Shown here one piece after another: positions 24,335-33,069 of a stretch of 64,000 bases of DNA. The stretch spans positions 310,001 through 374,000 of the forward strand of contig NZ_JAIVAJ010000001.1 of NCBI RefSeq assembly GCF_020171725.1. Direction: 5' to 3'. Source of the DNA: Halobacillus litoralis (GTDB lineage Bacteria; Bacillota; Bacilli; Bacillales; Halobacillaceae). Every line of letters starts with the position of its first letter. Position 1 is the first letter of the stretch. The notes beneath the pieces are model-generated. The model was not told where the DNA came from. It made no database searches and saw only the letters and a program-made list of their open reading frames with translations. The position numbers were made by a program, and so were the translations under genes.

Positions 24335-25527
24335 CACCCTTCCTTGTTTATCGGCTGCGTAGAGTTCCCTTTGCGCCTGATTTTCGCTTTAACCTCAATC
24401 GAAACATCCAACTCCGTGAATTGCTGATCCCACTCATCCTCCACACTTTTCCAATACGTCGGGTTATCTCTGTGCACCGCACTCCCAAGTCCAAGAAAGT
24501 CGCTTTCCAGTTCTTCCTGCGCTGCGGTGACACTTGATTGTATCGTTTTTTCGATCTGCTTCTCCACTTCTTTATTGACCTCTTGAATAGATTCGGGAGA
24601 GCCAAGGTCAATTTTACAGTCGACTTCTGCTACATTCCCCTCTGCTTCCACCATAATCGTGACCTCAGGTGTCGAGCCGTCCATTTTGGACTTCATACTG
24701 GACTGAGTTCTGAGAATCTCTACACTGATGGTCCCTTCATCATCGCAAGGATGTGTCACGATGGTACTTCTTACATCACCAGTGGCGTAGTTCAGTCCCT
24801 GACTCTCCATTTCGCTCAGCCAACCTACAAGCCTGTCTTCTTTAAAGGCGGCCAGATGATCAACTTCCAGTTTCGTCGGTGCATCCACGTTCTCGACATT
24901 GGACATGTTATTCCCAACTTCCGGATCCCCAAGAAGATCGATTCCAGGAAGGACCGGACTCTTCCCTTTGTCACGGACATCTGCGATCAGTTTGTCGATG
25001 GATACTCCTTTGCTGACCCCCCAGTTCTTCTGCACGTTATCGATCGAGTTCATGATCTTGTTCGCCGGAATTTTTTCATAAGGGGTGACGATACTTAACA
25101 TCACCTCAGCAGGAGCATTCTTAGCCACGGCTACATAGAACGACGTTCGGAACTCGTGATCGCGGTATAGAAAATCGAGAGAAGGCATGACGCCTTCTTC
25201 AGCCAACTTGCTTCCGATAATGACTAGCCTCATTTGAGAGAAATAAATTTGCCTCGGACTTTTGGCGGACAATCGCCGAAATGCGTCCAATAGCGTTTCC
25301 CCAGTTGTCGAGTAAGTCGACACAGGTGGTCTATTAGTCGGAGCATCGGTAGCAATTTCCGAAGGGTTAATGACCTGAACTGCCACTAAGTAATCACCCT
25401 CATCATTCTTATCGATTGCGACCGAAACGGCAATCCCGAGTTCATCCAACTCATTACTGTTCCAGCATCCGGACAGAAGAGAGAGACAGATTATGATTAA
25501 ACTGATTCGAACCCATGAAGATGTCAT
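24334..25527 (-). CDS. Spore germinant receptor C lipoprotein
   Basis: A 397-residue Ger(x)C-family lipoprotein. The signal and lipobox are IIICLSLLSGCWNSNELDEL; the WNxxELDELGI motif right after the Cys is a family signature. It is followed by IDKNDEGDYLVAVQV and a C-terminal domain. GGAG lies eight bases upstream. It assembles with the A and B subunits on the outer face of the spore inner membrane. Confidence 0.92.
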   Translation of the reverse strand: MTSSWVRISLIIICLSLLSGCWNSNELDELGIAVSVAIDKNDEGDYLVAVQVINPSEIATDAPTNRPPVSTYSTTGETLLDAFRRLSAKSPRQIYFSQMRLVIIGSKLAEEGVMPSLDFLYRDHEFRTSFYVAVAKNAPAEVMLSIVTPYEKIPANKIMNSIDNVQKNWGVSKGVSIDKLIADVRDKGKSPVLPGIDLLGDPEVGNNMSNVENVDAPTKLEVDHLAAFKEDRLVGWLSEMESQGLNYATGDVRSTIVTHPCDDEGTISVEILRTQSSMKSKMDGSTPEVTIMVEAEGNVAEVDCKIDLGSPESIQEVNKEVEKQIEKTIQSSVTAAQEELESDFLGLGSAVHRDNPTYWKSVEDEWDQQFTELDVSIEVKAKIRRKGNSTQPINKEG

Positions 25528-25529
25528 CG

Positions 25530-27038
25530 TCAGCTCTCCTTTGAATTAGGGTTGGTGCGCGTTTCGTTATTTTTCGCTATGGATGTCGGACGTGAGAACA
25601 ATCCCCAATGTGGAAAGCGGATCAATACGTCCTTCTGATCCTTTGCGACAAATGGCGCAAAGGGTGACATGTACGGTACGCCGAATGACTTCAAACTGCA
25701 TAAGTGAAACACTAATGCAATCATTCCAAGAATAATGCCATACAACCCGAAAGTGGCCGCCAAAACCATGAAAACAAAGCGGATCATCCGAATCGGAATG
25801 GCCATATTGTATGCTGGAATCACAAAACTTGAAATGGCTGTGATCGCCACGACGATGACCATAGCGGGAGATACGAGACCAGCCTGCACCGCTGACTGCC
25901 CGAGCACAAGTGCTCCAACGATAGATACAGCAGAACCGACCGGTTTCGGTAACCGTATTCCAGCCTCGCGCAAAATTTCAAACGTCAACTCCATGATGAG
26001 CGCTTCGACAAAGGCAGGAAACGGTACACCTTCCCGCTGAGCTGCCAGGCTGATCAAGAGAGGTGCCGGAATCATTTCCTGGTGGAACGTTGTAAAAGCA
26101 ATGTATAATGCCGGCATGAAGAGCGCAATACAGAAACAAACGAGCCTCAGGATGCGGATGAGCGTCCCGATGTCCGCCCTTTGGTAATAGTCCTCACTCG
26201 ATTGGAAGAAATTGACGAACAGCGCCGGCACAAGCAGCACCTCTGGCGTACCATCCACAATGATGGCAACCCTTCCTTCCAGGATGCCCGCCGCAATCGT
26301 GTCAGGCTTTTCAGAATAATAGACCGTCGGAAAAGGAGAATACTGAGCATCCTGAATGTACTCCTCGATATATCCACTTTCCAAAACGCCGTCAATGTCG
26401 ATGTTTTCAAGACGCTTATGGACGTCTCTTACTACACTGTCCTCCGCTGTCCCCTCAAGATAAGCCACAGCAATATCCGTCTGGGTCATCTTCCCGATTT
26501 TCTTAGCATCCATCCGCAGATTCGAGTCTCTGATTTTTCTCCTCAGAAGAGCCGTATTCGTCCGGAGCGTTTCGTTGAAAGCCTCCTTCGGACCACGGAT
26601 GACACTCTCTGCCGTCGATTCCTGAACCCCACGGTCCCTCCAGCCTTTCGTGCTTGCCACCAGCGCTTTTTTCTCTTTATCGATGAGGAGGATCGTCTCT
26701 CCTGAAAGCAGGCGGTGAAGCAGTTCATCGATATGTTCGACCTCACTGAGCTCACCGATTGGCAGAGAAGCCGTTTTGATTTTTTCATACAGCGCTTTGA
26801 CGGACGCCCTTTTGGAAGGCATATCAAGCATTAAGGCTTCCATGATATATTCCTGGACCGTATTTTTATCCACCAGTCCGTCCATATAAAGAACCGCACA
26901 AGGCGTTTTGTTGATGCTAATGTGTCTGACAACTAAGTCTGAACTTTCACCCAATCTTTTGGTGACCATCGTGACATTGTCATTTAACGATGAATAGAGA
27001 AGCGAAGAAGTAGGTTGATCCGTTGAGCCTTTATCCAT
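25530..27038 (-). CDS. Spore germinant receptor A subunit
   Basis: A 502-residue GerAA/GerKA family protein: a long N-terminal cytoplasmic domain (to about residue 290), then five or six membrane helices (LVCFCIALFMPALYIAF; GALVLGQSAVQAGLVSPAMV). It ends in a polar tail. AAAGGAGGG precedes the ATG and a CATAATA -10-like box lies about 50 bp upstream, as expected for a forespore sigma G promoter, though no good -35 was found. Confidence 0.92.
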   Translation of the reverse strand: MDKGSTDQPTSSLLYSSLNDNVTMVTKRLGESSDLVVRHISINKTPCAVLYMDGLVDKNTVQEYIMEALMLDMPSKRASVKALYEKIKTASLPIGELSEVEHIDELLHRLLSGETILLIDKEKKALVASTKGWRDRGVQESTAESVIRGPKEAFNETLRTNTALLRRKIRDSNLRMDAKKIGKMTQTDIAVAYLEGTAEDSVVRDVHKRLENIDIDGVLESGYIEEYIQDAQYSPFPTVYYSEKPDTIAAGILEGRVAIIVDGTPEVLLVPALFVNFFQSSEDYYQRADIGTLIRILRLVCFCIALFMPALYIAFTTFHQEMIPAPLLISLAAQREGVPFPAFVEALIMELTFEILREAGIRLPKPVGSAVSIVGALVLGQSAVQAGLVSPAMVIVVAITAISSFVIPAYNMAIPIRMIRFVFMVLAATFGLYGIILGMIALVFHLCSLKSFGVPYMSPFAPFVAKDQKDVLIRFPHWGLFSRPTSIAKNNETRTNPNSKES

Positions 27039-27124
27039 GACTGCCCTCCTTTCTTTTCCTGTTTTTGCTTAGCATGCTCGGGAACAGTCAATATTATGAA
27101 AAGAAGGAGAGAATTTAAAGGCAT

Positions 27125-27154
27125 AAAAAAAGAACCTCCAACGATGGAAGTTCT
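27125..27154 (-). terminator. Rho-independent terminator
   Basis: AGAACCTCCA pairs with TGGAAGTTCT (one mismatch) around a 4-nt loop; on the minus strand seven T follow. It ends transcription coming from the GNAT gene before the ger promoter. Confidence 0.75.
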
Positions 27155-27246
27155 GTTCTTCTACATATGTACAGCTCCTCATTCATAACACCCGTAGGTT
27201 AACCGGAACGAATTCCGAACAGAGCTACATTATGATAAGGAGCTGA
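27125..27246 (-). ncRNA. Candidate structured RNA element with terminator
   Basis: Read on the minus strand, 27245-27172 folds compactly: an outer 8-bp stem (CAGCTCCT with AGGAGCTG), a 6-bp continuation (TATGAA/TTCATA region), a GTAG/CTAC stem and an inner hairpin CGGAA-TTCG-TTCCG with a UUCG tetraloop. An intrinsic terminator (arms at 27131-27154, seven T) follows about 18 bp later. It lies between the GNAT stop (27290) and the ger operon. It could be the 3'-UTR of the GNAT gene or a separate small RNA; no known class was recognised. Confidence 0.45.
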
Positions 27247-27289
27247 TAGCAAGAGTATACCCCTTTTTCAGTATTTCTATACATGCTTT

Positions 27290-27793
27290 TTAAATTTTTT
27301 TCTTGTATAAATGAACCCTGCGGTTATCCAATCGGATCGTCTGCCAAAGTTTCATTCCATTTTTCTCTGCTACACGTATGGATGCCTTGTTGCCCGGCTG
27401 GATGAGGGAGATGACCTCGTTCAGTTCCAACTCCTGAAAAGCTACTTCTGTTAAGGAAGCTGCCACCTCTGTCGCATAGCCCTTTCCCCAATGCGCTGGA
27501 GCAATCCAATAGCCGATCTCCATCAGCCGCTCACCTTCTATCGTCTGTGGCACGATTCCAGCATGACCGACAAATACCCCTTCATGTGTTTCAACAACAT
27601 GAAGTCCGTACGTCTCGCCTTTTTCATACGTCTTATATACCCACTGCAGGAATGTTTCCTGTTCTTCCTCGGACTTTACGGTTCCCTTTCCGATGTAGCG
27701 CATGACATCCGGGTCTGTCAGGAGTCCGAAAAGAAGAGGTTTATCGGCATTCGTATAAGGTCTCCATCTCAGCCTCTCTGTCGCTCCTTTCAT
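27290..27793 (-). CDS. GNAT family N-acetyltransferase (RimJ/RimL type)
   Basis: A 167-residue GNAT. It begins LRWRPYTNADKPLLFGLLTD and carries the acetyl-CoA loop HWGKGYATEVAASL and the closing motif NKASIRVAEKNGMKLWQT. The acceptor is unknown. GGGGGGAT precedes the ATG. It is separated from the DUF2500 gene stop by only 3 bp, so the two are likely one transcript. Confidence 0.85.
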   Translation of the reverse strand: MKGATERLRWRPYTNADKPLLFGLLTDPDVMRYIGKGTVKSEEEQETFLQWVYKTYEKGETYGLHVVETHEGVFVGHAGIVPQTIEGERLMEIGYWIAPAHWGKGYATEVAASLTEVAFQELELNEVISLIQPGNKASIRVAEKNGMKLWQTIRLDNRRVHLYKKKI

Positions 27794-27796
27794 TTT

Positions 27797-28195
27797 TCAT
27801 CCCCCCAGTTGTTCCTGCCTCGAGCGTGTAAAGCCTCCATAACGGCTTCCTTGGAAGGTGAGAGTTCCCTCGTCTTCCTCAACCAATAACCCGTATTGTT
27901 CTCCACTCACCTTGAACTCTGAACGATCGCCACTTTCAAATTCGAACGTAACAAAATAGTTCGTTCTCGTATGAGAGTGATGCTCTGTTCCGCCCGATCT
28001 CCTTGACAAATCTGTCCGCTTCGAAACAATCACGGCTGGTACCGTCAGTTTAGGCGCGTTTTCATTTTTTCGGTATGTACGGATCCCTTTAATGACGCTT
28101 ACTAGAATACTGCCGAACACAATTACAAAAATAATCCCGATGAAAACCGGAACGAATGTAAACATAAAATCAGAAAAATAAAATGAATCAAACAT
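27797..28195 (-). CDS. DUF2500 domain membrane protein
   Basis: A 132-residue protein with one N-terminal membrane helix (FTFVPVFIGIIFVIVFGSIL) and a soluble beta-domain: VPAVIVSKRTDLSR, YFVTFEFESGDRSEFKVSG, EEDEGTLTFQGSRYGGF. This order is characteristic of DUF2500 proteins, whose role is unknown. ATG at 28195 is preceded by AAAGGGTG. Confidence 0.8.
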   Translation of the reverse strand: MFDSFYFSDFMFTFVPVFIGIIFVIVFGSILVSVIKGIRTYRKNENAPKLTVPAVIVSKRTDLSRRSGGTEHHSHTRTNYFVTFEFESGDRSEFKVSGEQYGLLVEEDEGTLTFQGSRYGGFTRSRQEQLGG

Positions 28196-28221
28196 CACAC
28201 TACACCCTTTCGTTTGTACTC

Positions 28222-28770
28222 TTAATCTTCCGCTGTAAAAATGTCATTATCCACGGTAAACCGATACCTTATATCATGGATCTCTGAATCTTTTTTAAGA
28301 AAATAGAATCGCTTCCCATTAGACGTCTTTAAGTCTACGGTCTCGAACTCCTCCTGGTCCAAGGACACTTCTACCTTCTGCAAGTCTGGGTTTTCGACCA
28401 TCATAAACAGATAAGAATCCGTTTCATTCATCTGTATAACGATAGATCCCGTCCAAATCCCTTCTGCTTCGATATCGGACCTAGGATACAAGCTGCCTAG
28501 ATAACCTAGGAACTGCATTTCTCTGCTGAAGGTCCAATCCCCAAACCAGTTCCGATCCAGCAGCGCTACTTTGCTATGCGGCTCATCCTCATAATAGGTT
28601 ACCCACCGATCGCCGAACTGCAGAAGACCGTGTACCTCCCCTTCTACTTCGTGGTTACGTAAATAACGTTCGACATCTTCAATCTCAGGACCGGACTGGT
28701 AATTTTGATAGATCAAAAAGAGACCGACCATCACATAGAGTCCTATGATGGAACGGATCAATAGCTTCAC
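28222..28770 (-). CDS. Membrane-anchored hypothetical protein
   Basis: A 182-residue protein with one N-terminal membrane helix (IIGLYVMVGLFLIYQNY) and an outside domain with many aromatic and acidic residues. The start is GTG at 28770 with GGAGGGG seven bases upstream. It lies 26 bp before the DUF2500 gene and is probably in the same operon. Family not recognised. Confidence 0.55.
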   Translation of the reverse strand: MKLLIRSIIGLYVMVGLFLIYQNYQSGPEIEDVERYLRNHEVEGEVHGLLQFGDRWVTYYEDEPHSKVALLDRNWFGDWTFSREMQFLGYLGSLYPRSDIEAEGIWTGSIVIQMNETDSYLFMMVENPDLQKVEVSLDQEEFETVDLKTSNGKRFYFLKKDSEIHDIRYRFTVDNDIFTAED

Positions 28771-28820
28771 CGCAAATCCCCTCCTTCCCTATAAAATGTT
28801 ACCATTATTTTCTTCCCACG

Positions 28821-28847
28821 AAAAAGCCCCACTTTTGAAAAGCGGGG
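28821..28847 (-). terminator. Rho-independent terminator
   Basis: GCCCC and GGGGC with the inner TTTT/AAAA pairs; five T follow on the minus strand. It lies after the RDD gene stop at 28876. Confidence 0.75.
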
Positions 28848-28875
28848 CGGATTTCAGCTTGTCCTCTTGGAAGGC

Positions 28876-29277
28876 TTACTCTATTCGATCCTCTTCCCTT
28901 ACAACGGTCCGTGCATACCGGTCGTGAGAGAGCACGGCACCATCCTCTCCTTCATAAGTATCTCGGTTCTTCATATAATCGATAAAACCAATCGAATCCC
29001 GGTACGCCATCCGCTTGACAATTTGACCATCTGTCAGCCGACCACCGTTTTCGTCCTCCAGCACAAGACCCATCGCCTTATACCCAACCGTCTTCTGCTT
29101 GCACTTCATTTGCGCATACTCAAGCCCCCACGCTGCTACGGTCGGCGTAATCAAGGCATGGACCCACTCCTGCTTTACTCTTTTTCTAAGTAACGGTTCG
29201 ACCGCAAGTGTAACAACGCTGGATATCGCTAGGTCGATCATAATCGCTTTCGTTCTCTTCTTCGTCATCGGCTTCAT
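28876..29277 (-). CDS. RDD family membrane protein
   Basis: A 133-residue protein of the RDD family: a membrane segment near MIDLAISSVVTLAVEPLL, another around ALITPTVAAWGLEYAQM, then KQKTVGYKAMGLVLEDENGG and RMAYRDSIGFIDYMKN, which hold the conserved Gly and Asp residues. RDD proteins are small membrane proteins, some linked to sodium or proton exchange in halotolerant bacteria. AGGAGG precedes the ATG. Confidence 0.75.
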   Translation of the reverse strand: MKPMTKKRTKAIMIDLAISSVVTLAVEPLLRKRVKQEWVHALITPTVAAWGLEYAQMKCKQKTVGYKAMGLVLEDENGGRLTDGQIVKRMAYRDSIGFIDYMKNRDTYEGEDGAVLSHDRYARTVVREEDRIE

Positions 29278-29375
29278 GGAGATCCTCCTCTTTTGTTTAC
29301 GTGTTTTTTATACGGAATAACTGACGGTAACGTTTCAAAAATATGGCGATAAATTGGTGTAGAAAGCACGCTATA

Positions 29376-29402
29376 GAAAAAGACGACCACAGCAGGCCGT
29401 CT
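29376..29402 (-). terminator. Rho-independent terminator
   Basis: AGACGACC and GGCCGTCT arms (one wobble) with a 6-nt loop; five or more T on the minus strand. It ends the LysM gene at 29409. Confidence 0.7.
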
Positions 29403-29408
29403 AGTCGA

Positions 29409-30005
29409 TTACCATGTATATGTTTTTATGTTTCCTGTAAATGGATCCACGAGATACCATTGATTGATTCCTGTTTCCGCATCTCCCTCGCGATACGCAT
29501 GAATCAGATAATCGGACTCCACGACATTTCGATAGCTGATCGACACGTCCTGTTGATAAGAGAACGTCTCCCTCACGAATTGTTCAGCATCCTTTTTTCC
29601 TAAGTGATGTTCCCTTACACCTTCTTCCCCGTAAAGCTGAACATCTGTCCCTGTAGAAAGACTGTAAGGATCCAAGTCCTGGTTATAATGGAAAAGGTCT
29701 CTTAACGTCACTTCAGGATGATCCCTTACAAGACTGTAAAAAGTATCACCTTCCTGCACGGTATGGTACAGGGGTGAGGATATATAAAACGTCAACTCGT
29801 CCCCGACGCGCAGTCGATTAGCTTGAACCTCTGGATTCCATTGGTATATTTCTTCAAGGGTCGTATCTTTATAAATCTTTGAAAGACTCCATAATGTATC
29901 TTCAGGTTGAATGGTCACGGTTTTCTCCACTGTCTCAGCTGACACACTCCACGTTGTCCCCACTGCCAGAACGAATACGAACAGAGGCATGAGATACCGT
30001 TTCAC
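29409..30005 (-). CDS. Secreted protein with two LysM domains
   Basis: A 198-residue exported protein. A signal peptide (PLFVFVLAVGTTWSVSA) is followed by LysM 1 (VTIQPEDTLWSLSKIYKD, NRLRVGDEL) and LysM 2 (YHTVQEGDTFYSLVRD), which bind peptidoglycan glycans. The C-terminal 60 residues (VVESDYLIHAYREG, WYLVDPFTGNIK) match the C-terminus of the next gene. The start is GTG at 30005, eight bases after AGGAGG; the ATG at 30011 overlaps the ribosome site. It starts 30 bp after the neighbour's stop. Confidence 0.8.
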   Translation of the reverse strand: MKRYLMPLFVFVLAVGTTWSVSAETVEKTVTIQPEDTLWSLSKIYKDTTLEEIYQWNPEVQANRLRVGDELTFYISSPLYHTVQEGDTFYSLVRDHPEVTLRDLFHYNQDLDPYSLSTGTDVQLYGEEGVREHHLGKKDAEQFVRETFSYQQDVSISYRNVVESDYLIHAYREGDAETGINQWYLVDPFTGNIKTYTW

Positions 30006-30034
30006 TTCCATCTCCTCCTAAGAGATTGATGTCG

Positions 30035-30394
30035 TTACATGAACTGTTCCACTTCACCTGTTTCTGAATCTACGATATACCAGCCGAATGTAGCCGTATG
30101 TTGATTCATCATTTCATAGACGCGAATCAAATAATCGTCACCCACCATACGCTCCAAGTCGACCTCTGCATTGTCCAGGTTCTCAAACATTTTTTCAACA
30201 CTCGCAACGGCCTTTCGATGACTGACGGATGGCTCACTTTCCCTTTCACCAAGTTGAATGACGGCTTCTTCGTGAGAAATGACTTGACGGGATGTTTCTT
30301 CTGTCTCCTCCGAAGCGGCAACCTGGCTTCCGAATGTGAGAATACCGAAGGCAGCTATTACGGGCACGAGATACCTTTTGGATAAGACCATCAT
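30035..30394 (-). CDS. Small secreted protein, paralogue of LysM C-domain
   Basis: A 119-residue exported protein: signal peptide (RYLVPVIAAFGILTFGSQVAA) then an acidic segment and a domain with YLIRVYEMMNQHTATFGWYIV and SETGEVEQF. The last 50 residues resemble the C-terminal domain of the LysM protein downstream (YLIHAYREG ... WYLVDPFTG). AAGGAGGAGAT precedes two in-frame ATGs (30394, 30391). The two genes probably share a transcript. Confidence 0.7.
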   Translation of the reverse strand: MMVLSKRYLVPVIAAFGILTFGSQVAASEETEETSRQVISHEEAVIQLGERESEPSVSHRKAVASVEKMFENLDNAEVDLERMVGDDYLIRVYEMMNQHTATFGWYIVDSETGEVEQFM

Positions 30395-30504
30395 ATCTCC
30401 TCCTTATGGATAGCCTATGTATATCTTTTCCCTTTGTTCGCCCTCACCCAAACATTTTATAGGACATTAGACCCTGTAGCAGATCACACATTCAGAACAT
30501 CAGA

Positions 30505-30554
30505 TCAAAAATAAGCCATGACGAGAGATCAGTTATCCCTCATCCCGGCTTATT
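30505..30554 (-). terminator. Rho-independent terminator
   Basis: AATAAGCC and GGCTTATT arms with extra pairing inside; TTTTTGA follows on the minus strand. It is 30 bp after the epimerase gene stop. Confidence 0.7.
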
Positions 30555-30583
30555 AAACGTTTTAAACTCAAGCTTCTTTTGTA

Positions 30584-31585
30584 TTACGATTTTAATTGTT
30601 TAAGTAGATCCTGTTCCTTTACAGCTTCCAGTCCTGCTCTTCGCTCGGACGTCTGTCGCTTCCTGCTCCACTCATACGTATCAAGAATTGTCTCTTCGAC
30701 TGGTCGGTAGCATAGGCCGCTCTGGACCGCTTTTGATAAATCGACACCAAAGCCTTTACCCTTCCCGATCCATAGCGGCATTTCAACCCAAGGCTGGACG
30801 CGTTCTGCAAGCCATTCTGTATCTGCCCATTTGATTTCCGCATCACGGTTCAACGTCTCACGGCACGTATCAAGAAAACGCTCCATCGTCAGACTCTCTC
30901 CTGGACCAGCGGCGTGGAACGTTCCGACGATATTGTTCTCTGCAAGGTGGATCATCCATTCGGCCAAATCACGCACATCAATAAACTGAACGCTCTTATC
31001 TTTCGGCTCGGGAGCAAGCACCTCTCCCCCTTTTGCGATTCGTTCGGGCCAGTAAGTGAACCGATCGGTAGAATCATGGGGACCGACGATTAATCCAGGT
31101 CGAACAATCGCATGACGTCCTTCCATTACATATTCTACTTCCTCTTCGCAATGGAACTTCAAATGACCGTAATACCCCGTCACTCGTTCGTTCGTACCGG
31201 AAGCTACGTCCTCCATTTCATCTTCTGATAGCTTCAAGGTCACCGCTTCTTCCGTCAACCCTTCCTGATCCAATAAATCCCGGTAAACCGATACGGTGGA
31301 AACGAATAGATAATGATCGGTGTGATCTTTCAATGTATCGACACTCTTCTGAACCGTTTCTGGTGTGTAGCCGCACGTATCGATGACCGCATCCCACTTT
31401 CGTGCCTTCAGCTGGTTCAAATCCTCCTGAATTTCACGATCTCCACGGATCAACTCCACCCCCTGATCAAAGGGAGGTGTTGTCTTTCCACGGTTGAAAA
31501 GTGTGACGTTGTGACCATTCTTATGCGCCGCTTCCACAAGGTGAAGACCAAGAAAATGGCTTCCACCAATGATCAATAGATTCAT
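30584..31585 (-). CDS. NAD-dependent epimerase/dehydratase (SDR)
   Basis: A 333-residue extended short-chain dehydrogenase. The Rossmann motif is LLIIGGSHFLGLHLVEAA and the later STVSVYRD and TGYYGHLKFHCE carry the Ser-Tyr-x3-Lys-like catalytic set (here YxxxK as YYGHLK). This branch is close to NAD-binding epimerases of unknown sugar. GGAAGGTGG precedes the ATG. It overlaps the upstream kinase-like gene by 4 bp. Confidence 0.8.
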   Translation of the reverse strand: MNLLIIGGSHFLGLHLVEAAHKNGHNVTLFNRGKTTPPFDQGVELIRGDREIQEDLNQLKARKWDAVIDTCGYTPETVQKSVDTLKDHTDHYLFVSTVSVYRDLLDQEGLTEEAVTLKLSEDEMEDVASGTNERVTGYYGHLKFHCEEEVEYVMEGRHAIVRPGLIVGPHDSTDRFTYWPERIAKGGEVLAPEPKDKSVQFIDVRDLAEWMIHLAENNIVGTFHAAGPGESLTMERFLDTCRETLNRDAEIKWADTEWLAERVQPWVEMPLWIGKGKGFGVDLSKAVQSGLCYRPVEETILDTYEWSRKRQTSERRAGLEAVKEQDLLKQLKS

Positions 31586-32454
31586 AGAACCACCTTCCTT
31601 TTGGCAGACTGCCAAGCTTCATGCAAATCTCGAATACTCGAAAAACGTTCCGCTCTCTCATTTTCCACAGCACGTGAGGCAATCGAATAGAGAGCGTCTC
31701 CAGCATCCCAACGGGTTTTTGAGAATTCGCCATCACTGCCGAAGATGGAAAAGGCGAGCGCTCCCAATGTATATACATTGGATACGTTGTCGATGACAGC
31801 CCCCTTCTCGTATTCCTCCGGTGCCTTCGATCGAGTCGATCCCCAGAACGCCTCTCCCACTTCGTTGATGAGCGCTCCTTTTTCATAAAAGTCGATGTCA
31901 CAAAGCTTCGTCGTATCTGTATCGAAATCGTAGAGGATGCTTCCATCATATAAATCAACGGCCACGTACCCTTGAGATTCCATAAATTCATGAAAATCCA
32001 ACAAGGCATCAAAGGACTGAAGACGAAGATCCAGAGGCAGATGACGGTATTTATAATAAGGTGAGTTCGGGTCTTTGTACTTGGCTGGAGGCGGATAAGA
32101 CCAATGAGCATGCATACACTCTCCATTAAACCAGTCAAAAACAGTCGCATATCCCTCTTCTGTCGAAAAATCCTGCTTGTACTGAATCAAGTGTTCATGC
32201 GCAAGCTCTTTATAAAGCGGAACTGCTTTTTTCAATCGAGTGACGGCATCCGCAGGTTTACCATCAAAGTCTTCCGGACTGGCACCCGCATATTTAATAA
32301 ACTGTCTCCCTTGTTCGTTCTCTACTCCGAAACAGATATTCCCTGAGTCCTGTTCATCAAATACAGCGAATACCGTTCCAAGTGCTTCCAGCCACTTGAA
32401 GTCATGAGGCTCCCGCAAGCGGAATGTTACATGATCGATCGTATAGGTATGCAA
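31582..32454 (-). CDS. Protein-kinase-fold protein
   Basis: A 290-residue protein with kinase-fold marks: a Lys in GRQFIKYAG, a catalytic-loop-like YVAVDLYDGSILYD in which HRD is replaced by VAVD, DID in place of DFG (LCDIDFYEK), and APEEYEKGAV for the APE motif. The C-lobe ends RAVENERAERFSSI. The replaced HRD and DFG suggest an atypical or inactive kinase. The start is TTG at 32454, ten bases after AAGGGG. It is coupled by 4 bp overlap to the epimerase gene. Confidence 0.7.
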   Translation of the reverse strand: MHTYTIDHVTFRLREPHDFKWLEALGTVFAVFDEQDSGNICFGVENEQGRQFIKYAGASPEDFDGKPADAVTRLKKAVPLYKELAHEHLIQYKQDFSTEEGYATVFDWFNGECMHAHWSYPPPAKYKDPNSPYYKYRHLPLDLRLQSFDALLDFHEFMESQGYVAVDLYDGSILYDFDTDTTKLCDIDFYEKGALINEVGEAFWGSTRSKAPEEYEKGAVIDNVSNVYTLGALAFSIFGSDGEFSKTRWDAGDALYSIASRAVENERAERFSSIRDLHEAWQSAKRKVVL

Positions 32455-32512
32455 TGGGCACAGTCCCCTTCCTATGGGTCTTTTTGTTAAATCTAATATG
32501 TAGTGTGCGTAT

Positions 32513-32950
32513 TTAAAACGCCTGGTGTGGCACAGGTGAAGAGAGGTTCATCATCGTATAGGGCTCTCCGAATTCCATTACTTCATCGATGAACGCCTCC
32601 AGACTCATTGAAGAATCGGTGACAACCTTCACAAGGTAACTGTACTGCCCCGTCAACCTGTGGCATTCGGTAACCAGCGGGTTTCGTCCGGCGAAATCCC
32701 GAAACGCCTTACACCTGTGTGTCGTCATCAGGATGTAAGCCTGAATCGTTCTGCCCATTTTCTCTTGATTCACAACTGCTCTATAGCCCTCTATGATCCC
32801 CGCATCTTCAAGCTTCCTCACTCTTTCCGTGACGGCCGGCGTCGATAGGGACACCTGTTTGCCAAGCGCCGTCATCGAAAGCCTTCCATCCTCCTGCAGA
32901 TGCTTTAAAATCTCAAAATCTGTGGAGTCTAAATCGGAATGTCTTTTCAT
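32513..32950 (-). CDS. Lrp/AsnC family transcription regulator
   Basis: A 145-residue regulator: an N-terminal winged helix-turn-helix (ILKHLQEDGRLSMTALGKQV, TPAVTERVRKLEDAGIIEG) and a C-terminal RAM ligand-binding domain (GQYSYLVKVVTDSSMSLEAF). Members bind amino acids or similar effectors and control neighbouring metabolic genes. GGAG precedes the ATG by about 12 nt. It is divergent from the plus-strand DUF1272-hydrolase pair at 33070, so it may control it. Confidence 0.85.
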   Translation of the reverse strand: MKRHSDLDSTDFEILKHLQEDGRLSMTALGKQVSLSTPAVTERVRKLEDAGIIEGYRAVVNQEKMGRTIQAYILMTTHRCKAFRDFAGRNPLVTECHRLTGQYSYLVKVVTDSSMSLEAFIDEVMEFGEPYTMMNLSSPVPHQAF

Positions 32951-33069
32951 TTGTTAAGTCCACTCCCTTTTCCCATTAAAACTTTACGAATTTTCTCTCT
33001 TATTCTTTAAAAAGTGTATAGGTTTTCATACGTTTTTTCAATAAAATGTAATCATAAGGAGTTGAGATC

